The notes beneath the pieces were generated by a model. It had not been told where the DNA came from. It saw nothing but the letters and a program-made list of their open reading frames with translations, and did not search any database. DNA of 14,755 bases from Gammaproteobacteria bacterium. GTDB taxonomy: Bacteria; Pseudomonadota; Gammaproteobacteria; SZUA-21. Shown here one piece after another: positions 1 through 7,067 of the stretch. The stretch is from positions 1-14,755 of the forward strand of contig QIKQ01000115.1 in the NCBI GenBank assembly GCA_003233075.1, in the 5' to 3' direction. Both the position numbers and the translations under genes were made by a program. The stretch's first letter is position 1; each line of letters opens with the position of its first letter.

Positions 1-11
1 GGGTGGAAAAC

Positions 12-69
12 AATTCAATCATGATGGTCTCCCTTGTTTATGCTAAGCATAAACAAGGGATATTGAATT
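12..69. repeat. Perfect 14-bp hairpin with outer inverted arms
   Basis: TCCCTTGTTTATGC (30-43) pairs perfectly with GCATAAACAAGGGA (47-60) around a 3-base loop. An outer pair, AATTCAAT (12-19) and ATTGAATT (62-69), extends the symmetry with an unpaired stretch on the left side. No T-run follows, so a normal intrinsic terminator is unlikely on the plus strand. It is distinct in sequence from the other repeat families of this window, and its role is unknown. Confidence 0.6.
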
Positions 70-85
70 TAACCATGGACTTCGT

Positions 86-109
86 CCCGGCTCTGAAGAG
101 CCGGGCTAC
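86..109 (-). repeat. REP-like palindrome with GTAG head (copy A1)
   Basis: CCCGGCTC (86-93) pairs with GAGCCGGG (98-105) around TGAA, followed by CTAC. Read on the minus strand this is GTAG plus a GC-rich hairpin, the layout of REP elements mobilised by REP-associated (RAYT) transposases. Related copies start with GTAGCCCG at 8406, 8456 and 10194. Membership of the REP class is inferred from this layout; no RAYT gene is in the window. Confidence 0.6.
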
Positions 110-136
110 AATACTATTAAAATTCAAGTGAGTTTT

Positions 137-225
137 AGGAGTTTACCTTGATAGGTCGTATCAGCGGAACACTAATCGAAAAAAACTTGACACCTTTATT
201 TGAGGAAAGGGGAATGCGATGTTAA
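137..225 (+). pseudogene. Displaced 5' head of ruvA (SD plus about 12 codons)
   Basis: A Shine-Dalgarno AGGAG (137-141) precedes a TTG at 148. The codons that follow encode M-I-G-R-I-S-G-T-L-I-E-K, matching the start of the intact RuvA at 806 (M-I-G-R-I-S-G-I-L-I-E-K). Over 39 bases (148-186 versus 806-844) 32 are identical. Within the 12 shared codons five of six differences are synonymous and one is Thr/Ile. After codon 12 or 13 similarity stops, and the frame runs on to TAA at 223-225 (25 codons). That stop overlaps the ATG at 219 of the next gene, so translation of the relic could be coupled to it. It reads as a ruvA gene whose head was separated from its body, with a second head now on the functional gene. 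Confidence 0.7.
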
Positions 226-779
226 ATAGTTTTAGATTTAAAAAGATTCGCTCAAATATTTTACTCATTGTTTTAGGTGTTTTTATTAGCGCAGCATGCT
301 TCGCAAAAAAAACCAAACAAACCACCGTAGAAAAACTGGTTAAAGAAGATTTATGGATATTGGGTGAAATGCCTAAGCCAGTTTTGAAAGTAATCCGTGC
401 ACGAGAAAAATTTGTAAATCTGTCGACAATCAGTAATTTAGGTGATTATCCTTTTTATGTTCGTCTAAGCTGGAAGTATGGTTTAAATCGAGGCATTAAA
501 GGAATGCCGAACCATGCTGATATAAAAACATATACTGAATTTGAGAAAAAGATGTTGCCTAAGTTTAGTAAAACCAAAAAATCGGTGCTACTCGTTATTA
601 TGACGAGTGCTGGTAGTCGTAATTGGTACTTGCAGGCAAAAAATGAAAATGAATTCCAAAATATTTTGGCAGCAAATAGTTTTGCCTTAAAAACTAAACT
701 TAATGTTAAGATACATCGAGATCCAAAATGGCAAAGAGTCTGGGATAAATTTTATTCGAAAATGCCGCAGTCGAAATAG
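219..779 (+). CDS. Exported DUF695-like protein of unknown function
   Basis: A 186-residue protein with an N-terminal export signal: basic residues at 6-11, a hydrophobic core at about 14-29, and possible signal peptidase I cleavage after Ala29. The segment S-A-A-C (24-27) is lipobox-like but has a poor residue at -3, so a lipoprotein is less likely. The mature part resembles DUF695 from memory: a Y-P-F-Y-V-R-L-S-W-K-Y strand at about 77-87, then G-M-P-N, a S-R-N-W-Y segment near 133-137, and a C-terminal D-P-K-W-Q segment followed by W-D-K-F-Y. No catalytic residues are evident. The start ATG has a purine-rich GAAAGGGG about 6 bases upstream and overlaps the stop of the displaced ruvA head. 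The stop is 26 bases before the true ruvA start, so it is probably co-transcribed with ruvA. It is not a usual member of this locus. The gene call is firm, the family assignment moderate, the function unknown. Confidence 0.75.
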   Translation: MLNSFRFKKIRSNILLIVLGVFISAACFAKKTKQTTVEKLVKEDLWILGEMPKPVLKVIRAREKFVNLSTISNLGDYPFYVRLSWKYGLNRGIKGMPNHADIKTYTEFEKKMLPKFSKTKKSVLLVIMTSAGSRNWYLQAKNENEFQNILAANSFALKTKLNVKIHRDPKWQRVWDKFYSKMPQSK

Positions 780-805
780 AATATTAATAATTCGAGGATT
801 TAAAT

Positions 806-1417
806 TTGATAGGCCGTATTAGTGGTATATTAATCGAAAAAAAAGCGCCTCAGTTATTGGTGGATGTGCAAGGAATAGGGTATGAAGTTGACGCGCCTAT
901 GTCGACTTTTTATCACTTGCCAGAGACTGGTAACAACATCACTTTATTTACTCACCTTGTTGTGCGTGAAGACGCGCATACCTTGTATGGTTTTGCTACC
1001 GATGGAGAGCGACAACTATTTCGCTCACTGATTAAAATCTCGGGCGTTGGTGCCAAACTAGCATTGACCTTATTGTCAGGGATTAGCCCGGAAGAATTTG
1101 TTGCCTTAATTGAAGCGCACGACACGAGTGCATTAATCAAGTTACCCGGTGTCGGTAAAAAAACGGCTGAACGTTTGATTATCGAAATGAGCGATAAAAT
1201 AAAACACTTGGATATAATCGCCAGCCGACCAGCGGGTGCGCCATTACAAGGCAAAGACGATTTTACTAACGACCCAGTCAGAGAGGCGGTTAGCGCCTTA
1301 ATATCTCTCGGTTATAAGCCACCTGATGCCAGTCGCATGATTCAAGTAATTGAAAATAAATCGAGTTTATCGAGTCAGGATTTAATTCGTGAGGCATTGC
1401 AGTCGGCCGGTAGGTAG
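806..1417 (+). CDS. ruvA: Holliday junction branch migration protein RuvA
   Basis: RuvA binds four-way DNA junctions as a tetramer and loads the RuvB motor in recombinational repair. The 203-residue length is normal. An N-terminal OB-fold (about 1-65) carries E55 and D56, the acidic-pin residues of E. coli RuvA, in V-R-E-D-A-H-T-L-Y-G-F. Two helix-hairpin-helix motifs follow: I-S-G-V-G-A-K near 78-84 and L-P-G-V-G-K-K near 113-119. The C-terminal RuvB-binding domain starts near 155. The start is TTG at 806, with GAGG at 794-797. This start is supported because residues 1-10 match the family and the displaced copy at 148. ruvB lies 107 bases downstream, across a 22-bp palindrome. No ruvC is visible upstream within the window. 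Confidence 0.97.
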   Translation: MIGRISGILIEKKAPQLLVDVQGIGYEVDAPMSTFYHLPETGNNITLFTHLVVREDAHTLYGFATDGERQLFRSLIKISGVGAKLALTLLSGISPEEFVALIEAHDTSALIKLPGVGKKTAERLIIEMSDKIKHLDIIASRPAGAPLQGKDDFTNDPVREAVSALISLGYKPPDASRMIQVIENKSSLSSQDLIREALQSAGR

Positions 1418-1435
1418 AGATTAATATAAACTGTA

Positions 1436-1457
1436 GAGACAAGGCATGCCTTGTCTC
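1436..1457. repeat. 22-bp perfect palindrome, outer-outer form of repeat B (B1)
   Basis: GAGACAAGGCA (1436-1446) is followed directly by its exact reverse complement TGCCTTGTCTC. The centre is GGCATGCC. The left arm (TGTAGAGACAAGGCATGCC) recurs at 10113 and, with one change, at 13002, where the right side is a different sequence. It lies between ruvA and ruvB. No T-run follows, so it need not terminate transcription. Confidence 0.7.
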
Positions 1458-1524
1458 AATAGAGAAAAATTCAATTGTATAGTTACATCCCCCAGTATTT
1501 GATTGGGGTTACAGAGGATAAACA

Positions 1525-2574
1525 TTGGATAACGAACGCATCATTTCAGGTCAATTAAAAAACGAAGAAATCGTGCTTGATCGCGCGATTCGGCCTAAAA
1601 CGCTAACAGATTATATAGGCCAAGAAAAAGTCTGTGAGCAAATGGAGATATTTATCCAGGCAACCAAACAGCGTCAAGAAGCCTTAGACCATGTGCTCAT
1701 TTTTGGCCCGCCTGGTTTGGGTAAAACGACATTATCCCACGTGATTGCCAATGAGCTTCAGGTTAATATGCGTCATACATCAGGGCCGGTCTTAGATAAA
1801 CCGGGTGACTTGGCTGCTTTGCTAACTAACCTTGAGCCCAATGATGTTTTATTTATTGATGAAATTCATCGTCTGCGGCCAATAGTCGAAGAGGTGTTAT
1901 ATCCAGCACTAGAAGATTTCCAAATCGATATTTTAATAGGGGAAGGTCCAGCAGCGCGTTCGATCAAAATTGACTTGCCACCCTTTACCTTGGTCGGGGC
2001 AACAACACGAGCAGGTCTTTTAACCTCGCCACTTAGAGATCGTTTTGGCATAGTTCAGCGGCTTGAATTTTACAGTGCAGCGGAGCTGAGGCAAATTGTC
2101 TCGCGTTCAGCCAAAATACTCGATTTAGAAATTGATCAATTCGGTTCTGAGGAAATCGCGCGACGTTCACGTGGCACACCCAGAATCGCTAATCGTTTAT
2201 TACGCCGTGTTAGAGATTATGCTCAAGTTAAATCAGATGGCGTTATCAATGCTCAGGTGACAAAAGCAGCGTTAGATATGTTAGGTGTAGACCAAGCCGG
2301 CTTTGATGACATGGATCGCAGTCTATTGCGTATTATTATCGAGCGTTTTGATGGCGGACCAGTCGGCTTGGACAGTATGGCTGCAGCCATAGGTGAAGAG
2401 CGGGATACGATCGAAGATGTACTTGAGCCTTATTTAATTCAGCAAGGATATGTGATGCGTACCCCAAGAGGCCGAGTCGTGACTCGACACGCCTATGAGC
2501 ATCTTGGTTTATTACCATCAAACCCTAGTTCTACAGGTGGTGATTTATTCCCCGGGTCGGATTCAGTTGTGTGA
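1525..2574 (+). CDS. ruvB: Holliday junction branch migration ATPase RuvB
   Basis: RuvB is the hexameric AAA+ motor that pumps DNA through RuvA-bound junctions. The 349-residue protein has Walker A G-P-P-G-L-G-K-T-T at 61-69, Walker B L-F-I-D-E-I-H at 109-115, sensor 1 G-A-T-T-R-A-G at 158-164 and the arginine-finger segment L-R-D-R-F-G at 170-175. The C-terminal winged-helix DNA-binding domain follows, with conserved G-L-D-S-M-A-A-A near 277-284 and the R-T-P-R-G-R stretch near 312-317. The start is TTG at 1525 with AGAGG at 1513-1517. An ATG start is not available nearby, and the N-terminal R-P-K-T-L-D-Y-I-G-Q-like region lies at the usual distance. A small CCCCA/TGGGG hairpin (1490-1507) sits just upstream. 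No terminator is apparent after the stop. Confidence 0.98.
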   Translation: MDNERIISGQLKNEEIVLDRAIRPKTLTDYIGQEKVCEQMEIFIQATKQRQEALDHVLIFGPPGLGKTTLSHVIANELQVNMRHTSGPVLDKPGDLAALLTNLEPNDVLFIDEIHRLRPIVEEVLYPALEDFQIDILIGEGPAARSIKIDLPPFTLVGATTRAGLLTSPLRDRFGIVQRLEFYSAAELRQIVSRSAKILDLEIDQFGSEEIARRSRGTPRIANRLLRRVRDYAQVKSDGVINAQVTKAALDMLGVDQAGFDDMDRSLLRIIIERFDGGPVGLDSMAAAIGEERDTIEDVLEPYLIQQGYVMRTPRGRVVTRHAYEHLGLLPSNPSSTGGDLFPGSDSVV

Positions 2575-2967
2575 AAAAGTTACAAAAATAGTTGTTCAGT
2601 TCAATAATAACTTGTTAAATTAATATTCACTAATGTAGATCGCGAGAACTTAACACTTAATTGCCTAATGATAATACTTACTATTATTTCACTCGATAAA
2701 AGAAACACTCTAATACATACTCTTAATTGCCAGAACCAATAGTCATATCAGTAAATTCATTGAAATTAGTATAGATTTTTTTCGTAAAGTAGTTATACAA
2801 TCGTAAACCTGATAGTGTAAGCTTTTGGTGACCTAAACTGGTAATAATGAAGTGAATTTTCTGAATTATCGCTATTGCCTTAAGAAACTAAAAAGTGGCT
2901 AATTTAGCAGATGCGCTAATCACTTGCTAAGAATGAAATTTAAAGCCATTGCAAGTAAACAGAGAGA
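2575..2967. other. AT-rich intergenic gap before the tol operon
   Basis: This 393-base stretch has no credible open reading frame. It should contain the tol operon promoter, but I found no hexamer pair with both good sequence and good spacing. CTTAATTGCC occurs twice as a direct repeat (2656-2665 and 2722-2731). It contains none of the dispersed repeats seen elsewhere in the window. It may be a decayed gene, since ruvB and ybgC lie closer together in many relatives, but nothing in it is recognisable. Confidence 0.5.
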
Positions 2968-3414
2968 ATGAATAAAGCGGAAAAATTCTTCTGGCCGATT
3001 CGGGTATATTATGAAGACACTGATTCGGGTGGCGTGGTTTATCATGCAAACTACTTAAAGTTTATGGAACGAGCTCGGTCCGAATGGTTTAGAAAATTAG
3101 GGTTTGAATTAGATCAGTTAAAACAAGAATATGGAATACTATTAGTTGTGACAGCATTGAGTATTAGTTTTACTAGGCCAGCCAAATTTAATAACGAAAT
3201 AGTTGTCTCAGTTGAAGCAACCGAGATTGGCAAAGCAAGCATGAGTTTTAAGCAAGACATTATCGATAAAAATAACGACGGTGATAAGAATAAACAAATT
3301 ATGTGTTCAGCCAAGGTTAAAATAGCATGCCTTGACGCAAACGCATTTAAGCCGAAACCAATTCCCAAAAAGGTACTGGAGGAAATAAAACATGGTCGAA
3401 TTAGCAATTCTTGA
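2968..3414 (+). CDS. ybgC: Tol-Pal-associated acyl-CoA thioesterase YbgC
   Basis: A cytoplasmic hot-dog-fold thioesterase, by homology acting on acyl-CoA or acyl-ACP substrates linked to phospholipid metabolism. It is the usual first gene of the tol operon. The signature R-V-Y-Y-E-D-T-D-S-G-G-V-V-Y-H-A-N-Y spans 12-29. D19 aligns with the catalytic Asp18 of E. coli YbgC. F-M-E-R-A-R at 32-37 is the conserved continuation. The length of 148 residues is typical. The ATG start has AGAGAG upstream. The tail overlaps a short reading frame with a strong ribosome-binding site (3392-3448), and tolQ begins 26 bases after the stop. Confidence 0.95.
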   Translation: MNKAEKFFWPIRVYYEDTDSGGVVYHANYLKFMERARSEWFRKLGFELDQLKQEYGILLVVTALSISFTRPAKFNNEIVVSVEATEIGKASMSFKQDIIDKNNDGDKNKQIMCSAKVKIACLDANAFKPKPIPKKVLEEIKHGRISNS

Positions 3415-3448
3415 AAATCCAGCAATGAAGGTGAGTAAAAATGCCTGA
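3392..3448 (+). CDS. Possible 18-codon translational coupling ORF
   Basis: A strong Shine-Dalgarno GGAGG (3378-3382), inside the ybgC 3' end, stands 9 bases before ATG 3392. The frame runs 18 codons (M-V-E-L-A-I-L-E-N-P-A-M-K-V-S-K-N-A) to TGA at 3446-3448, overlapping the tolQ start at 3441. The SD is stronger than the one for tolQ (AAGGTGAG). It may feed ribosomes to tolQ by termination-reinitiation. It may also be chance, since the SD lies in coding sequence; I have no family evidence. Confidence 0.25.
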   Translation: MVELAILENPAMKVSKNA

Positions 3449-4145
3449 TATGCCGACAAAGATTGAGGGTATGAGTGTGCTGCAAGAATGGACGCATATG
3501 TTTATGGGCGCAAGCATCGTCGTGCAAATGGTGGTGGTCATCCTGTTCGTTGCTTCAGTCATTTCTTGGTCTATGATATTTCGCAAAAGAGCGGCTTTAA
3601 AACGCGCCTCACGCGAAGCGGATGCTTTTGAGAATCGATTTTGGTCAGGCAGTGACTTAGGTGCTATCTACAAACAAGTTGCTTCACAACGACATCAAAT
3701 CACCGGCATGGAAAGCATATTCGAATCAGGTTTTAAAGAATTCGCGCGCTTACGTAAGCAAAGTGGCGCAAAACCCATGGCCGTGGTTGAAGGCTCACAA
3801 AGAGCGATGCGCGTTGCATTAGCGAGAGAAATTGAACATTTAGAAGAAAACCTATCCTTCCTAGCAACGGTAGGTTCCACTAGTCCCTATGTTGGTTTAT
3901 TAGGTACGGTAGTGGGTATTATGGAAACCATGAAGGCCTTGGCTGCTGCCAATGAATCCTCATTAAAAGTGGTTGCTCCTGGAATGGCAGAAGCCTTGGC
4001 GGCGACCGCCTTGGGTTTGTTTGCTGCAATACCAGCGGTTATAGCCTATAACAGTTTTTCGAATGACGTTCAGCGTTTAACAAGTCGTTACTTAACTTTT
4101 TCAGAGGAATTTTCAACGATACTACAGCGTCATGCACACGAATAA
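3441..4145 (+). CDS. tolQ: Tol-Pal motor subunit TolQ
   Basis: TolQ is the inner-membrane proton-channel scaffold of the Tol motor, homologous to ExbB and MotA, and assembles with TolR and TolA. The 234-residue protein has three hydrophobic segments at about 25-46, 138-162 and 182-204. A large cytoplasmic loop lies between the first two. The conserved T-V-G-S-T-S-P-Y-V-G-L-L-G-T-V-V-G-I-M stretch covers 143-161, and A-L-A-A-T-A-L-G-L-F-A-A-I-P-A-V lies in segment 3. Start ATG 3441 has AAGGTGAG at 3428-3435. Internal Met codons at 3450 and 3471 are possible alternatives. tolR follows after 92 bases. Confidence 0.97.
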   Translation: MPDMPTKIEGMSVLQEWTHMFMGASIVVQMVVVILFVASVISWSMIFRKRAALKRASREADAFENRFWSGSDLGAIYKQVASQRHQITGMESIFESGFKEFARLRKQSGAKPMAVVEGSQRAMRVALAREIEHLEENLSFLATVGSTSPYVGLLGTVVGIMETMKALAAANESSLKVVAPGMAEALAATALGLFAAIPAVIAYNSFSNDVQRLTSRYLTFSEEFSTILQRHAHE

Positions 4146-4237
4146 ATTTACAAACAATTTACACCCAAACGGGTTTAAAAATAGATTAGATCAGTTCGAG
4201 TTGGTTATACTAGATTAGAGATTATACGAGGTAAGAT

Positions 4238-4681
4238 ATGGATCCTCTTTTAGCGTTGAGTGCAGGTAAAAAGCGTCAAATGTCAGAAATCAATGTAGTG
4301 CCCTACATTGACGTCATGTTGGTATTGCTGGTGATATTTATGATTACCGCGCCTATGTTAACGCAAGGGGTAGAAATTAAATTACCGAAAGGTGCGACTG
4401 AGACCTTACCGAAAAAAGAGCGCAAGAAATTAATTGTAGAGATCAATCAAAAAGGTAAATTTTTCTTGCAAACCTCAGGTAAACCTAAAGCAGTTGATCG
4501 TGAGGAATTATTACTCTGGTCGAGAAGTTTTTTAAAGAAAAACCCTAAGGCACCAGTCCTAGTTCGAGGCGATCATCGTGTTCCCTACGGCAAGGTGACC
4601 GAGGCAATCTTAGCATTAAAAACCGCAGGTGCTCCAGCAGTTGGCTTAATGCTAGATCCACCCATTGAGAATCCTAAGTAG
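4238..4681 (+). CDS. tolR: Tol-Pal motor subunit TolR
   Basis: TolR is the ExbD-like partner of TolQ. It is a single-span inner-membrane protein whose membrane aspartate takes part in proton flow. The 147-residue protein has a short cytoplasmic N-terminus, then M-S-E-I-N-V-V-P-Y-I-D-V-M-L-V-L-L-V-I-F at 15-34. D25 in this helix corresponds to the essential Asp23 of E. coli TolR. The periplasmic domain includes a V-E-I-K-L-P strand (44-49) and the C-terminal V-P-Y-G-K-V segment. Start ATG 4238 has GAGG at 4228-4231. The 92-base gap from tolQ is longer than other gaps in the operon and contains TATACT (4206-4211), without a convincing -35. Confidence 0.97.
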   Translation: MDPLLALSAGKKRQMSEINVVPYIDVMLVLLVIFMITAPMLTQGVEIKLPKGATETLPKKERKKLIVEINQKGKFFLQTSGKPKAVDREELLLWSRSFLKKNPKAPVLVRGDHRVPYGKVTEAILALKTAGAPAVGLMLDPPIENPK

Positions 4682-4723
4682 TACTTGGAGTAAGTTTTAA
4701 GGTAATATTTTAGCGAAAAAAAT

Positions 4724-5668
4724 ATGGCGAGAGAAACACAAAGAACAACAATTTCAGTACTGCTCGCGCTTGCAGTACATATTTTAGTGGTTGGAATTAT
4801 TGTGATTCGTTTCGTCAATGTACAAGACATAGAAGCACCCAAAGGTGGGCCAGCGCCAGTACAAGCCTTTGCGATAACGAGCAACGAGCAAATAAAACAT
4901 TGGGAAAAAATACTAAAAGACCCCAAGTTACTTCAACGTGAAAAACTGCAAGCCGAATTACAACGCTTAGATCAGAAACACAAAAAAGATCAAAAACGAG
5001 CGAGAGAAGAAGAGCAAAAAAAGAAAAATGAAAAGACTAAATTAAAAGCAAAAAATAAACGAATAAAAGAACGGCGAAAAGTCGAAGCCGAAAAAAAACG
5101 CGTTGATGATATGCGCATCAAGAAACAAAAAGCGCGACAGAAAAAAGCCGAACAAGCAAGAAAAGTACAGAAAGCACAAGAAAAAGCGGTCGCTGACAAA
5201 TTACGCAAAGCGGAAAGAAAGAAAAAACAAAAGGCAGCGGCGCAAGTGCGCAAAGAACGTAATAAAAAGCTCAAAAAAACGAGAGCTTTGGAGCGCGCCG
5301 AGCAAATAAAAGTCGCAAGAGCCAATAAAAAAGCCATGGAAGCGGAAAGATTAGGTTTAAAAAATGCGACTGCAAATGATTTTTCGGATGAAAAGTCACG
5401 TTATATAATTGCAATCACTAACGCTATTAAGGGAAATTGGACTAAGCCGCCTAATATGCCGCCCGATGTGACTTGCAATATTTTGATTAAACAAACAATT
5501 ACTGGTTATGTGCTTAATTTTAATGTTAGGCCAAGCGTTGGCTGTAATAGTCGATTTTTAGATTCAGTTAAAGTAGCTATGAAGCGTACCAAGAAGTTGC
5601 CAAAAGCGCCTGTGAAGGAAGTATTTGAGAAAGAGCTAGATGTAACTTTTGATAGTAATGATCGTTGA
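4724..5668 (+). CDS. tolA: Tol-Pal energy transducer TolA
   Basis: TolA spans the periplasm and transmits force from TolQR to TolB and Pal. The 314 residues show the three-domain plan. A membrane anchor covers about 10-30. A long Lys/Arg/Ala/Glu/Gln-rich helix runs from about 65 to 215 and is strongly biased, with codons dominated by A-rich triplets. The globular C-terminal domain covers about 220-314. In that domain C251 and C274 match the disulfide pair of E. coli TolA, and K-L-P-K-A-P is conserved. The start has only weak SD-like bases (AAGG near 4699), so it may depend on translation from tolR, 42 bases upstream. The biased middle produces false open frames on both strands. Confidence 0.95.
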   Translation: MARETQRTTISVLLALAVHILVVGIIVIRFVNVQDIEAPKGGPAPVQAFAITSNEQIKHWEKILKDPKLLQREKLQAELQRLDQKHKKDQKRAREEEQKKKNEKTKLKAKNKRIKERRKVEAEKKRVDDMRIKKQKARQKKAEQARKVQKAQEKAVADKLRKAERKKKQKAAAQVRKERNKKLKKTRALERAEQIKVARANKKAMEAERLGLKNATANDFSDEKSRYIIAITNAIKGNWTKPPNMPPDVTCNILIKQTITGYVLNFNVRPSVGCNSRFLDSVKVAMKRTKKLPKAPVKEVFEKELDVTFDSNDR

Positions 5669-5698
5669 CATTAATACAATTACATTAGGATTTGTACA

Positions 5699-6994
5699 AT
5701 GAATAAAGTGATAATAAAATACAGTGTTTTTTTTCTGCTGCTATGTGCTTTTGCAGTCAGCCATTCAGCGTTGAAAATTATAATTAAGAAGGTGCCGGGG
5801 AATATTAAGCTTGCTATTGTGCCTTTTAAAGTAACGGGCAGTGCAAGCCAAGATGTATCTGCAATTATCAATGCAGATTTAAGCATGACTGGTAAATTCA
5901 ATATATTTGATGGCAGTAGTCTCCCGTCAAAACCCTCTACAGTGGCTGGAGTTTCCTCAAGTGCTTGGGGTCGCTTTCAAAATGTTGTTATTGGTAATGT
6001 AATTAACTCCGGTGGTAAATACACAATTACAGCGAAATTGCTAACATCGACTGGCTCAGTTAGTGTGAAACGCACCATAAATAAAACAGCAAGTAGAAGT
6101 AGTTTACGATTAGCGGCACATCAGGTCGCCAATGCTATTTTTAAGGAGCTTGTCGGCATTCCAGGTGTTTTTGATACCAAAATAGCTTATATTTCTTCGG
6201 TTAAAAATAATCGCGGACGACGTATTACTACTTTGATTACCGCTGATTTTGACGGTCATAATCCAATAGTACAGCGATCTTCTAAGAATCCCTTAATGTC
6301 TCCAACCTGGTCGCCAGATGGTCGTAAGCTTGCCTATGTATTATTTAAGTCTAATGGCCGCTCATCTATTTATATACAAGATGTACGCACTAAGCGTCGG
6401 ACTCTAATTTCAAGCTTTAAGGGTATTAATGATGGAGCGCCGTCTTTTTCGCCTGACGGTAGTCGTTTATCTCTGACTTTATCTCGAAGGGGTAATCCAG
6501 AAATCTATACCTTTAATTTAAGAACTAAGAAATTAAAACGTCTTACTTTTAATACAGCGATTGATACTGAAGCCGTTTGGACTCGCGATGGTCGTTCATT
6601 AGTATTTACATCTGACAGAACCGGTGGCCCACAACTTTATAAAGTTTCCGCCAGTGGTGGCAGAGCAACTCGTTTAAGTCGTAATGGTAATTATAATTCT
6701 CGTGCAAGTTATAGCGCCGATGGTAAAAAAATCACCATGGTACATCGTTATGAAGGTAAATTTAACATTGGTGTAATGGATTTAAATAAAAGCAATACCA
6801 TTCGATCCATTACTACAGGACGTTTAGACGAGTCACCTAGCTTTGCGCCGAATGGCAGCATGGTTATTTATGCGTCTGAATACAATCGACGCGGCGTATT
6901 GTGGATTGTGTCTGAAGACGGCAAAGCAAAAAACCGAGTGGTTCTGCCTGAAGGTGATATTCGCGAGCCAGCTTGGGGTCCAAAACGTCGATAG
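5699..6994 (+). CDS. tolB: Tol-Pal beta-propeller protein TolB
   Basis: Periplasmic TolB switches between TolA-bound and Pal-bound states. The 431-residue precursor has a signal peptide (hydrophobic core about 9-20, cleavage near 23-24). The mature N-terminus L-K-I-I-I-K is the position of the TolA-binding TolB box. An alpha/beta domain reaches about 160. A beta-propeller follows, with PD40-type repeats containing W-S-P-D-G, F-S-P-D-G, W-T-R-D-G, Y-S-A-D-G and F-A-P-N-G. The last section ends at W-G-P-K-R-R. The ATG start has AGGA at 5687-5690, 30 bases after tolA. The pal gene follows after 73 bases. Confidence 0.96.
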   Translation: MNKVIIKYSVFFLLLCAFAVSHSALKIIIKKVPGNIKLAIVPFKVTGSASQDVSAIINADLSMTGKFNIFDGSSLPSKPSTVAGVSSSAWGRFQNVVIGNVINSGGKYTITAKLLTSTGSVSVKRTINKTASRSSLRLAAHQVANAIFKELVGIPGVFDTKIAYISSVKNNRGRRITTLITADFDGHNPIVQRSSKNPLMSPTWSPDGRKLAYVLFKSNGRSSIYIQDVRTKRRTLISSFKGINDGAPSFSPDGSRLSLTLSRRGNPEIYTFNLRTKKLKRLTFNTAIDTEAVWTRDGRSLVFTSDRTGGPQLYKVSASGGRATRLSRNGNYNSRASYSADGKKITMVHRYEGKFNIGVMDLNKSNTIRSITTGRLDESPSFAPNGSMVIYASEYNRRGVLWIVSEDGKAKNRVVLPEGDIREPAWGPKRR

Positions 6995-7067
6995 TAGATA
7001 GATTGAAATAGTAAGAAAAAACACAAATTTTTAACAGTGAAAACGAAATTGAATATGGAGGCAGTAA

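Noticed and set aside
187..215. TTGACA at 187-192 as a promoter for the DUF695-like gene
   Set aside because: No -10 at 15-19 bases downstream; the region is GGGGAA-like instead.
3114..3527. 137-codon minus-strand frame across ybgC and tolQ
   Set aside because: It overlaps two firmly identified genes, spans their junction, and has no family features.
4146..4237. Internal promoter before tolR (TATACT at 4206)
   Set aside because: No acceptable -35 at the right distance, and the genes are in a continuous operon; left as unproven.
4990..5337. Long minus-strand frame opposite tolA
   Set aside because: It is the complement of the Lys/Arg/Ala-rich coding segment of tolA and gives a Phe/Ser/Cys/Leu-rich product with no start signals; a codon-bias shadow.
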